A stretch of DNA of 64,000 bases from Propionibacteriales bacterium (GTDB taxonomy: Bacteria > Actinomycetota > Actinomycetes > Propionibacteriales > Nocardioidaceae). Location of the stretch: the NCBI GenBank assembly GCA_026392465.1, contig JAPLCA010000024.1, forward strand, positions 48,049-112,048, read 5' to 3'. The notes beneath the pieces are model-generated. The model saw nothing but the letters and a program-made list of their open reading frames with translations. It ran no database searches and was not told the origin of the DNA. Below, one piece after another: positions 53,140 to 63,859 of the stretch; the first letter of the stretch is position 1, and every line of letters starts with the position of its first letter. Both the position numbers and the translations under genes were made by a program.

Positions 53140-54030
53140 ATGGACTCCGCACTCTCCACGGTCGGCCTGCCCGTCGCGCTCGGCATCATCATGCTGGGGC
53201 TCGGCCTCTCGCTCACGCCCGAGGACTTCCGTCGGGTCGGGCGACACCCCAAGGCGGTGGTGGTCGCGCTGGCGTGCCAGCTGCTCCTCCTGCCCGTGCT
53301 CTGCTTCGGCCTCGTCACCGCCTTCGACCTCGACCCCCTGCTCGCCGTGGGCATGCTCCTGCTCGCGGCGTCGCCCGGCGGGACGTCGGCGAACCTCTAC
53401 AGCCACCTGTTCCGCGGCGACGTCGCGCTCAACGTGTCGCTGACGGCGATCAACTCCGTCGTCGCGATCGGCACGCTGCCGCTCATCACCAACCTCGCGA
53501 TCGCGCACTACGGCCTCGACGACGAGGTCTCGCTGCAGTTCCGCAAGGTCGTCGAGGTCTTCGTGGTCGTCCTGGCGCCCGTGCTGCTGGGGATGCTCGT
53601 GCGGCGTCTGCGGCCGGCGTTCGCGGCCCGCGCCGACCGTCCGGTGCGCGCCGCGTCGGCCGTCATCCTGCTCGTGCTCGTCCTCGGCATCCTCGCCAGC
53701 ACCGGGTCCGACGCGGGCGACTACCTGCGCCAGGTCGGCCTCCCCGCCGCGCTGTTCTGCGTCGTGAGCCTCGTGGTCGGGTTCGGCGTGCCCCGCCTCG
53801 TCGGTCTGGGCCCGGCGCAGGCGGTGGCCAGCTCGTTCGAGATCGGCGTGCACAACGCGACCCTCGCCATCTACGTCGCGGTGGAGGTGCTCGGTGAGAC
53901 GGCGATCTCCGTGCCGGGCGCGGTCTACGGGGTGCTGATGTTCCCGCTCGCGGCGCTCTGGGGCGTGCTCCTCACCCGATGGCTGCTGCCCGCGCCGGCG
54001 CGCCACGGCGCGGGAGCCCGAACGTCGTGA
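53140..54030 (+). CDS. Bile acid:sodium symporter (BASS) family transporter
   Basis: The 296-residue protein has about nine hydrophobic helices and BASS landmarks: LGIIMLGLGLSLTPEDFRRV, LLAASPGGTSANLYSHLFRGDVALNVSLTAINSV (sodium site region) and SSFEIGVHNATLAIYVAVEVL. Bacterial BASS proteins import keto acids, pantoate or similar anions with sodium; the substrate here is not known. The 3' end overlaps the tail of the DUF2071 gene by 59 bases. A CRP-like palindrome precedes it. Confidence 0.92.
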   Translation: MDSALSTVGLPVALGIIMLGLGLSLTPEDFRRVGRHPKAVVVALACQLLLLPVLCFGLVTAFDLDPLLAVGMLLLAASPGGTSANLYSHLFRGDVALNVSLTAINSVVAIGTLPLITNLAIAHYGLDDEVSLQFRKVVEVFVVVLAPVLLGMLVRRLRPAFAARADRPVRAASAVILLVLVLGILASTGSDAGDYLRQVGLPAALFCVVSLVVGFGVPRLVGLGPAQAVASSFEIGVHNATLAIYVAVEVLGETAISVPGAVYGVLMFPLAALWGVLLTRWLLPAPARHGAGARTS

Positions 54031-54718
54031 ACGTGCCGGGCGACCACAGCACCGACGCCGGAGCGGTGCCGACCAGGTCGGGGAACCCGGCGGCCTCGAG
54101 CAGCGTGTCGTCGAGCGAGGTCAGCTCGGCGCGGTGCAGCGGCCAGGCAGTGTGCGTGTTCGGCACCCACCAGGTGCGTCCGAGCACGCGGGTGTGCAGG
54201 CCGAAGCGGGCCGTGACGAAGTGCTCGAGCGCGCTCGGGTCCTCCAGGGGCTCGCCCGGACGCACCTCGATGCGGCCGCCGGCGCCGCGCGGCCCCGGCC
54301 AGCGCCGCGACGTCGTGTAGCGGTGCACGCCGTCGCGCTCGTCGACCCGCATCCGTGCCCAGGTGTACGGCGTGCCGAACACGACCCGCGCGAGGGCCGA
54401 GACGAGCAGCCGGGACGACTCCAGCGACAGGAACACGACACCGTGGCGCCCCGCGTCGTCCACGGAGTACAGGCGCACGTTCGTCTCGTGGAAGGTGCCC
54501 AGCCACGGCACCGCCGGCCCGCGGCCGAAACCCGCCCGCTGCATGCGGAACGGGATCAGGCCCACGTACGAGCGACCGTCGAGCTCGTCGGGCCGGACGC
54601 CGTCCGGCATGAACGGCGCGACGACGGCGGGGTCGACGGCCCAGTGGACGAAGGCGATGTCCGCCCACGTCTGCCGCATGAGCCGGGGTCCGTGCAGGGG
54701 AGGTCCGTCGGGGTCCAC
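53972..54718 (-). CDS. YqjF-like DUF2071 protein
   Basis: The 248-residue protein shows the DUF2071 core: MRQTWADIAFVHWAVDPAVVAPFMPDG, GRSYVGLIPFRMQRAG, WLGTFHETNVRLYSVDDAGRHGVVFLSLESSRLL and FGTPYTWARM. The function is unknown, though the fold resembles acetoacetate decarboxylase. The start is GTG 54718. It lies behind the ABC-F gene by 10 bases on the same strand. Its 3' end overlaps the BASS gene. Confidence 0.88.
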   Translation of the reverse strand: MDPDGPPLHGPRLMRQTWADIAFVHWAVDPAVVAPFMPDGVRPDELDGRSYVGLIPFRMQRAGFGRGPAVPWLGTFHETNVRLYSVDDAGRHGVVFLSLESSRLLVSALARVVFGTPYTWARMRVDERDGVHRYTTSRRWPGPRGAGGRIEVRPGEPLEDPSALEHFVTARFGLHTRVLGRTWWVPNTHTAWPLHRAELTSLDDTLLEAAGFPDLVGTAPASVLWSPGTFTTFGLPRRGAPARAAAIG

Positions 54719-54728
54719 GGCTCCAGTC

Positions 54729-56333
<1,605 letters not shown>

Positions 56334-56400
56334 GGGGCCTCCAGGGAGATCGCGGGCGGGCGGAGCTGCGTGAGCCGCGCGGGCGCGCGTCGTCAGGAGG

Positions 56401-56529
56401 TCACGACGAGAGGTCCTCGAGGGACCGGGTGCTGCCGTGAAGGAGGTCGACGAGACGCGCTGACGTCGAAGGACTGACGTCGACAGGGGCGCTGGGCTCG
56501 GACCTCAGAGCTTCACGGTGGCAGATCAC
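56401..56529 (-). CDS. Putative 42-codon leader ORF upstream of ABC-F
   Basis: The minus strand from GTG 56529 reads VICHREALRSEPSAPVDVSP, then STSARLVDLLHGSTRSLEDL and two serines before TGA at 56401-56403. A weak GAGG precedes it. It lies in the 235-base gap between ABC-F and the cupin gene. ABC-F resistance genes are often controlled by such leaders through ribosome stalling. A short hairpin GGTCC-CTCGA-GGACC lies near its end. It could be chance. Confidence 0.3.
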   Translation of the reverse strand: MICHREALRSEPSAPVDVSPSTSARLVDLLHGSTRSLEDLSS

Positions 56530-56568
56530 CTCACGGGTAGGGGACCTCCAGGCTACTACCGTGCAGCC

Positions 56569-57003
56569 ATGACCGCCAAGGCCTCCGACGTCCCCACCAC
56601 CGCCGCGCGCCTCGAGCTGGAGCCCCACCCGGAGGGCGGGTGGTACCGCCAGACGTGGCGCTCGCCCGTCGACGTCACACTGCCCGACGGTCGCGTCCGG
56701 CCCACCGCGACCCTGATCTGGTTCCTCCTGCCGGCCGGCGACTCCTCCGCCTGGCACCGGGTGGCGTCGGACGAGCTGTGGCTGGCCCACGCCGGCGAGG
56801 TCGCCCTGGAGCTGGGCGGGTCCGGGGACGCGCCGGAGGCCGTCGAGCGGCACGTCGTGGGTGTCGGCGCCACGCAGGTGTCCCAGCTGCTGGTGCCGGC
56901 GGGCGTCTGGCAGCGGACCCTCCCGGGCGAGCACGAGGCGCTGGTGAGCTGCGTGGTCTCGCCCGGCTTCGACTTCGACGACTTCACCCTGCACGAGGGC
57001 TGA
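56569..57003 (+). CDS. Cupin-family DUF985 protein
   Basis: The 144-residue beta-barrel protein has the DUF985 motifs LELEPHPEGGWYRQTWRSP, LIWFLLPAGDSSAWHRVASDELWLAHAGEVALEL and SQLLVPAGVWQRTLPGEHEALVSCVVSPGFDFDDF. Members bind metal through the histidines; the role is unknown. ATG 56569 has a TACCGT box six bases upstream. The frame upstream is spurious. It is divergent from ABC-F. Confidence 0.9.
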   Translation: MTAKASDVPTTAARLELEPHPEGGWYRQTWRSPVDVTLPDGRVRPTATLIWFLLPAGDSSAWHRVASDELWLAHAGEVALELGGSGDAPEAVERHVVGVGATQVSQLLVPAGVWQRTLPGEHEALVSCVVSPGFDFDDFTLHEG

Positions 57004-57027
57004 CCCGACGTCCTACGATCGGGGGCC

Positions 57028-57312
57028 ATGGACGAGATCTGGTTCGACGAGCGCGACGACGCCGCGGAGCTCGTGAAGGCGCTCGAGGCCGAGGGCTACG
57101 TCGTGACCGCCCGGGCCGAGGGGTTCGCTGGCGAGGACGACTCCGAGGACCGCGCCTGGGCGGTCGTCGTGGAGCCGTTCGACGAGCGCGTCGTCGACAT
57201 GGTCGACGTGTACGGGGGCTGGCTCCCGGGCGACCCGCGTCGCGCCGACACGGCCCCACCCTCGGCGCCGGACCTCCCCACCGCCCCGAAGCGCCTCAAG
57301 CGGGAGCAGTAG
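57028..57312 (+). CDS. Small acidic protein of unknown function, tentatively RraB-like
   Basis: The 94-residue product reads MDEIWFDERDDAAELVKALE, then AEGYVVTARAEGFAGEDDSE and DRAWAVVVEPFDERVVDMVD, a ferredoxin-like beta-alpha-beta pattern; the last 25 residues are Pro-rich. The resemblance to the RNase E inhibitor RraB fold is weak and not asserted. TACGAT ends eight bases before ATG 57028. It lies 24 bases after the cupin gene. Confidence 0.65.
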   Translation: MDEIWFDERDDAAELVKALEAEGYVVTARAEGFAGEDDSEDRAWAVVVEPFDERVVDMVDVYGGWLPGDPRRADTAPPSAPDLPTAPKRLKREQ

Positions 57313-57322
57313 GTGCCGTCCC

Positions 57323-57385
57323 CGCGTCTCGTGGACCTCGTGACGATCGGCGCGGTGAAGACCGTCGCGAAGTCCACGAAACGCG
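57323..57385. terminator. Imperfect long hairpin between converging genes
   Basis: CGCGTCTCGTGGACCTCGTG from 57323 pairs imperfectly with CGCGAAGTCCACGAAACGCG ending at 57385 (TCGTGGAC with GTCCACGA as the core). It occupies nearly the whole gap between the small acidic gene and the S9 peptidase stop, so a bidirectional terminator is likely. Confidence 0.5.
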
Positions 57386-59500
57386 TCAGGCGTCGAGGTG
57401 CTTGCGGAGGAAGTCGACCTGGAGCAGCTTGAGGTTCTCCGCCACGACCTCCTGCGGGGTCATGTGGGTGACGCCCGACAGCGGCAGCACCGTGTGCGCC
57501 CGGCCCGCGGCCAGCAGGGCCGAGGAGAGCCGCAGGGTGTGCGCGGCGACCACGTTGTCGTCCGCCAGCCCGTGGATGAGCATGAGCGGGCGCTCGAGCC
57601 GGTCGGCCAGGGGCAGCAGCGAGTTGCGGTCGTACACGTCGGGCTGCTCGTCGGGGTGCCCGAGGTAGCGCTCGGTGTAGCAGGTGTCGTAGAGCCGCCA
57701 CTCGGTCACGGGCGCCCCGGCCACGGCCGCGTGGAACACGTCCGGCCGGGCGAGGACGGCGAGCGCCGACAGGTAGCCGCCGTACGACCAGCCGGTGATG
57801 CCCACGCGTGAGGTGTCGACGTCGTCGGGCCAGCGCTCGGCCACGCCGGCGAGGGCGTCGACCTGGTCGTCGAGCGTCACGGTGGCGAAGGAGTCGCGCA
57901 CCTCGCGCTCCCACGCCTTGCCGCGGCCCGGTGTGCCGCGGCCGTCGGCGACGATCACGCAGAAGCCCTGGTCGGCCAGCCACTGCGCCTCCAGGAACAT
58001 GCGGGCCGACGCGAGCACGCGCTGCGCGTGCGGTCCGCCGTAGGGGTCCATGAGGACGGGCAGGCGACGCGACCCCGGCACGTGGTCGCGCGGGAACAGG
58101 ACGGCGGCGCGCAGCTCTCGGGCGCCGACGGACACCATCGTCACCTCGGGGTCGAACGGCGCGGGCTCGGCCACCACGCGCAGCTGCGACACGTCGTCGG
58201 AGCCGTCGCGGTGCACGGTGAACGTCGTGCCGACGCTGTCGAGCGCCGACCGGCTCACGACCGTGGTGCCGCCGCCGACGGCAGCAGCGTGCACGGCCTG
58301 GCCCGACGTGAGCGGCTCGACCGAGCCGTCGAGCCCGACGCGCACGACCTGGACCTCCGTGGGCTCCTGCGACGCGGTCACGACGACGGCGTCGGGGTGG
58401 GTGCTGACGATCCCGCGCACCTGCCACCCCCGCGGGCCCACCGGGGTGCCGTCGACGACCACCTGCCGCGCGCCCGTGTCGTCCGACCCCGTGACGTCCT
58501 CGACGGACACCAGCCGGCCGCCGGCCGCGTAGCGCGGTGCGCTCAGCACCTCGACCCACGCCTCGTCCGTCAGGGTGCGGAGGGTGCGCGTCGAGCCGTC
58601 GGCGACGTCGACGGCGAGCACCTCGGCGGTGCGCTGGTCGCGGGTGAGGACCTGCAGGACGGGCGCGCCGTGCTCGGTCCACGTGACCGACGCCAGGTAC
58701 TCGAGCCGCTCGCGGTCCCACACCACCTCGGTGCGCCGTCCGTCGAGCGTGACGTGCCAGAGGGTGACGTCGCTGTTGGCGGTGCCGGCGGCCGGGTAGC
58801 GCTGCTCGACGGGTGCGCGGTCGGGGTGCTCGGGGTCGGCGACGTGCCACGTCCCGACCGGCGCGTCGTCGTACCGCTCGACCAGCAGCGACTCGCCGTC
58901 CGGCGCCCACCAGAACCCGCGGAACCGGCTCATCTCCTCGGCGGCGATGAACTCGGCCTGTCCCCACACCTGCGTCGGGGTGTCCGGCGTGGCGAGGGCC
59001 CGGTCGCCGGGCTCGCCCTCGGCGTCGTCCCGCGGGAGGTCGACCACACGCAGCGCGCCGTCGGCGGCGTACGCCACCCGTCGACCCGTCGGGTCCACCC
59101 GTGGGTCGATCACGCCGTCGACGGCGGGCAGCTCGTGCACCTCGCCCGAGGCCAGCTCGACCGCCCAGGCGCGACCGGAGAGCGCGAACGAGGCCCAGCG
59201 CCCCGCCGTGTCGGTCGCGTACCCGACGACGCCAGCACCCTGCTCGCGCGAGCGCTCCCGCCGTGCCCGTTCCGCCGCCGACAGCTGCTCGCCGTCGGCC
59301 AGCAGCGCCGCCGGATCGACGAGCACCCGCTCCTCGCCCGTCGCGACGTCGTGCGCCCACAGCGCACCGGTGCGCGACACGCCGTCGGCGGTGCGCACGA
59401 ACCACACCGTCGAGCCGTCCGGCGAGACGGTGAGGTCGCGCGGGATCCCGAGGGTGAAGCGGGCGGTGCGGGCGGCGAGGCGAGGGTAGGAGACGCTCAT
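57386..59500 (-). CDS. S9 family prolyl oligopeptidase (DPP4-like)
   Basis: The 704-residue enzyme has an N-terminal beta-propeller (repeated [21 protein letters not shown] blades, [21 protein letters not shown] with the double-glutamate motif of dipeptidyl peptidase IV) and a C-terminal hydrolase domain. The nucleophile is in [14 protein letters not shown], the Asp in [15 protein letters not shown] and the His in [11 protein letters not shown]. No signal peptide is seen, so it is probably cytoplasmic. ATG 59500 is preferred; ATG 59509 adds three residues. Confidence 0.92.
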   Translation of the reverse strand: MSVSYPRLAARTARFTLGIPRDLTVSPDGSTVWFVRTADGVSRTGALWAHDVATGEERVLVDPAALLADGEQLSAAERARRERSREQGAGVVGYATDTAGRWASFALSGRAWAVELASGEVHELPAVDGVIDPRVDPTGRRVAYAADGALRVVDLPRDDAEGEPGDRALATPDTPTQVWGQAEFIAAEEMSRFRGFWWAPDGESLLVERYDDAPVGTWHVADPEHPDRAPVEQRYPAAGTANSDVTLWHVTLDGRRTEVVWDRERLEYLASVTWTEHGAPVLQVLTRDQRTAEVLAVDVADGSTRTLRTLTDEAWVEVLSAPRYAAGGRLVSVEDVTGSDDTGARQVVVDGTPVGPRGWQVRGIVSTHPDAVVVTASQEPTEVQVVRVGLDGSVEPLTSGQAVHAAAVGGGTTVVSRSALDSVGTTFTVHRDGSDDVSQLRVVAEPAPFDPEVTMVSVGARELRAAVLFPRDHVPGSRRLPVLMDPYGGPHAQRVLASARMFLEAQWLADQGFCVIVADGRGTPGRGKAWEREVRDSFATVTLDDQVDALAGVAERWPDDVDTSRVGITGWSYGGYLSALAVLARPDVFHAAVAGAPVTEWRLYDTCYTERYLGHPDEQPDVYDRNSLLPLADRLERPLMLIHGLADDNVVAAHTLRLSSALLAAGRAHTVLPLSGVTHMTPQEVVAENLKLLQVDFLRKHLDA

Positions 59501-59582
59501 GCGTCCCATCCCATCATCCGGACGGTCGGGGGCCCGCATCACCTGCTCGCCTCGCCCGCCCGTCGGGTTGACGGGCCGCCGA

Positions 59583-59588
59583 TACGCT
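59583..59588 (+). promoter_or_regulatory. -10 box for leaderless mshB
   Basis: TACGCT ends six bases before ATG 59595 and no Shine-Dalgarno sequence is present. Confidence 0.6.
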
Positions 59589-59594
59589 GACCTC

Positions 59595-60509
59595 ATGGCC
59601 CTGCCCGACCGTCGTCTCCTGCTCGTCCACGCCCACCCCGACGACGAGACCATCAACAACGGCGCCACGATGGCGAAGTACGTGAGCGAGGGTGCGCACG
59701 TCACGCTCGTCACCTGCACCCTGGGCGAGATGGGCGAGATCCTGGTGCCCGAGCTGGAGCACCTGGCCGCGGACCGCGACGACGCGCTCGGCGAGCACCG
59801 GCTCGCCGAGCTGACCGAGGCCATGGGGCTGCTGGGCGTCACGGACTTCCGTCGGCTCGGCGGCGACGGCCGGTTCCGCGACTCCGGCATGAAGTGGGGC
59901 GACGACGGCAACGCGACGGCGGCCGACGACATCCACGAGAACGCCTTCTGGCACGCCGACCTGCTCGAGGCGACGAACGAGCTGGTCGCCGTCATCCGCG
60001 AGGTCCGCCCCCAGGTGCTGGTCACCTACGACGACTTCGGCAACTACGGCCACCCCGACCACGTGCAGGCGCACCGGGTCGCCCACTACGCGGTGGCGCT
60101 CGCCGCCGCCCGCTCCTACCGGCACGACCTCGGCGACGCCTGGGACGTCGCCAAGGTCTACTGGACGGCGATGTCGGCGCGGGCGATGCGCGAGGGCATC
60201 AAGGAGATCCGCGCCGCAGGCGACCTGCAGTTCATGGAGGGTCTGGACCCCGACCACCTGCCGCCGTTCGCCATCGAGGACGACGACCTCGACGCGGAGA
60301 TCGACGGCAGCGCCTGGGTCGACCTGAAGCTCGACGCCATGCGGGCCCACGCCACGCAGATCTCGGTTGACGGCCCGTTCTTCGCCCTCTCCAACGACGT
60401 CGCGTTCCGCGCGTGGGGCACGGAGCACTACCGGCTGGTCAAGGGCGTCGCGGCGCCCGTGCCCGGCACGTCGTTCGAGGACGACCTCTTCGCCGGCACG
60501 GGCGTGTGA
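59595..60509 (+). CDS. mshB: N-acetyl-1-D-myo-inositol-2-amino-2-deoxy-alpha-D-glucopyranoside deacetylase
   Basis: MshB removes the acetyl group from GlcNAc-inositol in mycothiol biosynthesis. The zinc motif is [18 protein letters not shown], the third ligand is in [13 protein letters not shown], and the ending [10 protein letters not shown] is family-typical. The length (304) and the [15 protein letters not shown] stretch separate it from Mca. The following gene overlaps its stop (GTGA) as the DUF6113 protein does in mycobacteria (Rv1170-Rv1171). Confidence 0.95.
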   Translation: MALPDRRLLLVHAHPDDETINNGATMAKYVSEGAHVTLVTCTLGEMGEILVPELEHLAADRDDALGEHRLAELTEAMGLLGVTDFRRLGGDGRFRDSGMKWGDDGNATAADDIHENAFWHADLLEATNELVAVIREVRPQVLVTYDDFGNYGHPDHVQAHRVAHYAVALAAARSYRHDLGDAWDVAKVYWTAMSARAMREGIKEIRAAGDLQFMEGLDPDHLPPFAIEDDDLDAEIDGSAWVDLKLDAMRAHATQISVDGPFFALSNDVAFRAWGTEHYRLVKGVAAPVPGTSFEDDLFAGTGV

Positions 60510-60859
60510 GCGTGCGGGCGGTCCTCGCCCGCGTCGGCGTGCTGCTGCTGGGCGCCTGGGTCGGTGCGCTCGGCGCCGTCGTGCACCGGATGACCGTGGG
60601 GGTCGGCGGTGTCGACGTCCCGTGGGGGCTCGTGCTCGCACTCGTGGCCACCCTGGCCACGGCGGTGGCCTGCGACGGTCTCGTGCGCGTCGGCGCGGCG
60701 TGGTTCGGCTTCGGCTGGACCCTCGTCCTGCTGCTCCAGCAGGTGCAGTCGTCGGGCTCCTACCTGGTCGCGTCGGACGCGCTCGGGTGGACGTTCACGA
60801 TCGGCGGCCTGGGCGTCTGCGCGGCGGCGGTCGTCGTCGCGCCGCGCCTCGCCAGGTGA
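60506..60859 (+). CDS. DUF6113-type membrane protein
   Basis: The 117-residue protein has four hydrophobic helices ([74 protein letters not shown]). It begins with GTG 60506 inside the mshB stop, so it is cotranslated with mshB; this neighbour is conserved in actinobacteria but uncharacterised. The family name is a best guess from position and length. Confidence 0.75.
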   Translation: MSVRAVLARVGVLLLGAWVGALGAVVHRMTVGVGGVDVPWGLVLALVATLATAVACDGLVRVGAAWFGFGWTLVLLLQQVQSSGSYLVASDALGWTFTIGGLGVCAAAVVVAPRLAR

Positions 60860-60903
60860 GCGCGGTGCGAGGCCGCCGGGGTCGCTCCGTCATCATGGGA
60901 GGA

Positions 60904-61023
60904 ATGCGACCGGCGCCTGCGAGCGTGACGCAGGGGTCGATCCTCTGTTGTACTACCGGTCGCACGGGGCACGATCGCGCGATCGTCGCCGCACAGCCGA
61001 CCACCCGAGGGAGCCAGGCATGA
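60904..61023 (+). CDS. Possible 39-codon upstream ORF of vanW
   Basis: From ATG 60904 the frame reads MRPAPASVTQGSILCCTTGR to TGA at 61021-61023, whose stop overlaps the ATG of the VanW gene. A CATCAT hexamer ends seven bases before. The overlap suggests coupling, but a perfect palindrome inside it (60971-60986) argues that the region is regulatory. Low confidence. Confidence 0.25.
   Translation: MRPAPASVTQGSILCCTTGRTGHDRAIVAAQPTTRGSQA
60971..60986. promoter_or_regulatory. 16-base perfect palindrome before the VanW gene
   Basis: ACGATCGCGCGATCGT is a full palindrome lying 34 bases before ATG 61020. In mRNA it could form only a tight hairpin, so a DNA-binding dimer is the likelier reader. 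The protein is unknown. Confidence 0.45.
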
Positions 61024-63107
61024 ACGACGAGCGACCGGAGTCGCCCGACGTGGAGGGTACCGACGAGGGACACCTCGACGAGACCGTCGCCGACGCCGAC
61101 GCCGGGCCGGTGGTCGAGTCCGACGAGCTCGACCTCGACGACGCCCCGACGGAGAGCTGGTCGTTGGCCGAGCACGAAGACCAGTGGTCCGAGGACGAGC
61201 GGTCCGAGGACGAGCCGGAGGGCGACGCGTCGCCCGCGACGGCCGACGTCGCCCAGGAGACCGCCGAGGACGCCCAGCACGCCCGGGAGGACGACGCACC
61301 GCTCGCCGCGGTACCCCCGGCGCACGCCGTCGACCCCGACGGCTGGTCCGACGAGCCGCCGACCGCCGACGCCGACACGCCGTCGGAGGACGGCTCCGGC
61401 CGGCACTGGGGTCGGTGGGCGCTCGTCGCGGCCGTCGTCGTGCTGGGCGGGCTCTACGTCGGTGGCTACCTGCTCACCGGGAGCCGGCTCGCCGCCGGCA
61501 CCACCATCGGTGGCGTCGACGTCGGCGGCATGTCGCCCGCGGCCGCACGCTCGACCTTGGAGGAGGAGCTGGGCCCGAAGCAGGACGAGCCCGTCGTCCT
61601 CGTGCACGGCGACGAGCGCTTCGAGGTCACGCCGTCCGACGCCGGTCTCGCGCTCGACGTCGACGCCTCCGTTGACGCCGCCGGCGGCGCGCGCAGCTGG
61701 GACCCGCGCGACATGGTCGCGCTGGTGGTCGGCAGCCGCGACCGCGCGCCCGTGCTCGACGTCGACGAGAAGGCGCTGCGGTCGGCCGTCCAGGGCATCG
61801 GCGAGGCCGTCGACGTCCCCGTCACCGAGGCTCTCATCACCTTCCCGGACGCCACGCCGCGGACGCGTCAGCCGAAGGACGGGCTCACCATCCGCACCGC
61901 CGACACGGCGCAGCTCATCCAGGACGAGTACCTGGTGCAGGACGAGCCGGTCGAGGTCCCGACGGCCCCGGTCGAGCCCGCCGTCGACGCCGCAGGGCTG
62001 CGCGAGGCGGTCTCCTCGATCGCCCGCCCGGCCGTCGCGGCACCGGTGACCATCCAGGTCGGCCGCCAGAAGGTCGAGCTGCCCGTCACCGCCTACGCGC
62101 CCGCCCTGCGCATCGAGCCGGTCGACGGCGCGATGACGCCGGTCATCGACCCGGAGCGCCTCGCCGAGCCCCTCACCGACGCCACGACCGGTATCGGACG
62201 CAAGGCGGTCGACGCCACCGTCGAGGTCCGCGGCGAGCGTCCCGTGGTCGTGCCGGGCAAGGAGGGCATCGGCCTGCAGCCGAAGGAGATGGCCGAGAAG
62301 CTCGTGCCCGTGCTCACCCGGACCGGCGCCGAGCGCGCCGTGTCGGTGGAGGCCAAGGTCGTCGAGCCGGAGTTCACGACCGAGGACGCCAAGGCGCTGC
62401 GCATCACCGAGAAGGTCAGCGAGTTCACCACCGAGTACCCGCACGCCGAGTACCGCAACATCAACCAGGGTCGGGCCGCGCAGCTGCTGGACGGCACCAT
62501 CGTCGAGCCGGGGGAGACGTTCTCCTTCAACGACACCGTGGGGGAGCGGACCGCCGCGAACGGCTTCACCAGCGGCTCGGTCATCAACGGCGGTCGCTTC
62601 CGCGACGAGCTCGGCGGCGGCGTGTCGCAGGTGGTCACCACCACCTACAACGCCGCGTTCTTCGCCGGCCTCGACGACGTGGAGCACCACCCGCACGCGT
62701 TCTACATCGACCGCTACCCCGTGGGCCGCGAGGCGACCGTGTACTTCGGGTCGCTCGACCTGCGCTTCCGCAACAACCTCAAGAGCGGGGTGCTGATCCG
62801 CTCGTTCGTGCAGCCGAGCTCGCCCGGCGGCGTCGGCCGCACGACGGTGCAGATCTGGGGCACGAAGGAGTTCGACGTCGAGGCCGGCCAGTCCGAGCGT
62901 CGCAACTTCCGCACCGGGCAGACGCGCTACGACGACTCGGCCTCCTGCGCGCCCCAGGGTGCGCTGCCCGGCTTCGACATCGACATCTACCGCACCCTGC
63001 GCAAGGACGGTCGTGTCGTGAAGCGCGAGACCGACACGGCCGTCTACCAGGCGGCCGACCGCATCATCTGCGGCAAGAAGCCGGAGCCGAAGAAGGACGA
63101 GGACTAG
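61020..63107 (+). CDS. VanW-family protein with peptidoglycan-binding-like repeats
   Basis: The 695-residue protein has a long acidic cytoplasmic N-terminus (about 125 residues, Glu/Asp-rich), one transmembrane helix (WALVAAVVVLGGLYVGGYLL), two putative peptidoglycan-binding repeats (AAGTTIGGVDVGGMSPAAAR and TAPVEPAVDAAGLREAV regions), then a VanW domain (SEFTTEYPHAEYRNINQGRA, FSFNDTVGERTAANGFTSGS, GGGVSQVVTTTYNAAFFAGL, HHPHAFYIDRYPVGREATV). It probably acts at the cell wall. GAGGGAG precedes ATG 61020. Confidence 0.93.
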   Translation: MNDERPESPDVEGTDEGHLDETVADADAGPVVESDELDLDDAPTESWSLAEHEDQWSEDERSEDEPEGDASPATADVAQETAEDAQHAREDDAPLAAVPPAHAVDPDGWSDEPPTADADTPSEDGSGRHWGRWALVAAVVVLGGLYVGGYLLTGSRLAAGTTIGGVDVGGMSPAAARSTLEEELGPKQDEPVVLVHGDERFEVTPSDAGLALDVDASVDAAGGARSWDPRDMVALVVGSRDRAPVLDVDEKALRSAVQGIGEAVDVPVTEALITFPDATPRTRQPKDGLTIRTADTAQLIQDEYLVQDEPVEVPTAPVEPAVDAAGLREAVSSIARPAVAAPVTIQVGRQKVELPVTAYAPALRIEPVDGAMTPVIDPERLAEPLTDATTGIGRKAVDATVEVRGERPVVVPGKEGIGLQPKEMAEKLVPVLTRTGAERAVSVEAKVVEPEFTTEDAKALRITEKVSEFTTEYPHAEYRNINQGRAAQLLDGTIVEPGETFSFNDTVGERTAANGFTSGSVINGGRFRDELGGGVSQVVTTTYNAAFFAGLDDVEHHPHAFYIDRYPVGREATVYFGSLDLRFRNNLKSGVLIRSFVQPSSPGGVGRTTVQIWGTKEFDVEAGQSERRNFRTGQTRYDDSASCAPQGALPGFDIDIYRTLRKDGRVVKRETDTAVYQAADRIICGKKPEPKKDED

Positions 63108-63149
63108 GTGCCGGCGTAGGAGGCCATGACGTCGTGCCGGAGGTCTGCG

Positions 63150-63461
63150 TCAGGGTCGGAACCGGTCGCCCCAGCCGGCGAGCACGTCCAGCATGAAGGC
63201 GCTCTCGAGCGTGTAGACGCGCTCCCGTCCCTGGAGCCCGACGCTGATCAATCCGGCCTCCTCGAGCTGGCGAAGGTGTCGACTCGTGGTCTGCCAGCTG
63301 TGGTCCATGCGCCCGGCGATCTTCCCGGACGTCTGCGACCCTCCGTTCGCCAGCAAGGTCACCAGGATCGCGCGGCGTGTGCGGTGCGACAAGGCTGCGA
63401 AGACCGCGTCGAGTCGATCCAGGTCCGCCAGGCCCGGGATCGGTTCAGGCGTCGACGGCAT
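63150..63461 (-). CDS. ArsR-type winged-helix regulator
   Basis: The 103-residue repressor-like protein has the ArsR fold: RLDAVFAALSHRTRRAILVTLL, TSGKIAGRMDHSWQTTSRHLRQLEEAGLISVGLQGRERVYTL. No metal-binding cysteines are seen, so it may sense another ligand. It overlaps the upstream gene by 17 bases and probably autoregulates through the palindrome at 63795. Downstream, toward VanW, is 42 bases of sequence. Confidence 0.9.
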   Translation of the reverse strand: MPSTPEPIPGLADLDRLDAVFAALSHRTRRAILVTLLANGGSQTSGKIAGRMDHSWQTTSRHLRQLEEAGLISVGLQGRERVYTLESAFMLDVLAGWGDRFRP

Positions 63462-63792
63462 GCACCGTCACCGGGACGAACTCGTCGAACACGAGGCCGC
63501 GGTCCACGACGTCAGGTGTGTGCGGCTCCACCAGTGCGGCGAGCCGCGTCCAGACCGGGATGAGGTCAGGGTGCTCGTGCGCGGGACCCATGACCCCGGG
63601 CACCCAGGTGGCGATCTCGAGGTAACGCAGCGGTTCCGTCACCGACCGGAACAGCTGAGGCAGGCCCGGCGCGATGAAGCCCAGGCGGCGCAGCGTCGCC
63701 CAGCTCTCGGGGATGATGCGCTCGAACTCCTCCGCAGCATCATCCCTGACGTAGTAGGTGCCGAAGGTCACCTGGTCCAGTTGATCAGCCAT
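63445..63792 (-). CDS. Small dimeric alpha/beta-barrel-like protein, partner of ArsR-type regulator
   Basis: The 115-residue protein reads VTFGTYYVRDDAAEEFERII, then PESWATLRRLGFIAPGLPQL and RYLEIATWVPGVMGPAHEHPDLIPVW. The pattern resembles ABM-type dimeric barrels, but I cannot name a family. It shares an operon with the regulator that follows (17-base overlap), so the regulator probably controls its amount. ATG 63792 lies three bases from a palindrome. Confidence 0.7.
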   Translation of the reverse strand: MADQLDQVTFGTYYVRDDAAEEFERIIPESWATLRRLGFIAPGLPQLFRSVTEPLRYLEIATWVPGVMGPAHEHPDLIPVWTRLAALVEPHTPDVVDRGLVFDEFVPVTVHAVDA

Positions 63793-63794
63793 GA

Positions 63795-63819
63795 CGCTTA
63801 TATTAAGCGAGTTTGCTTA
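63795..63819. promoter_or_regulatory. CGCTTA-TAT-TAAGCG operator candidate
   Basis: CGCTTATATTAAGCG (63795-63809) is a palindrome with a TAT centre, and TAAGC at 63804-63808 is mirrored again by GCTTA at 63815-63819. The A+T content is exceptional here. It lies directly at the start codon of the ArsR-type operon and fits an ArsR-family site and promoter. Confidence 0.6.
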
Positions 63820-63859
63820 GGGACGGCAAGAGTGCCCCGCGGACGCGGCCGGGCAGGGG

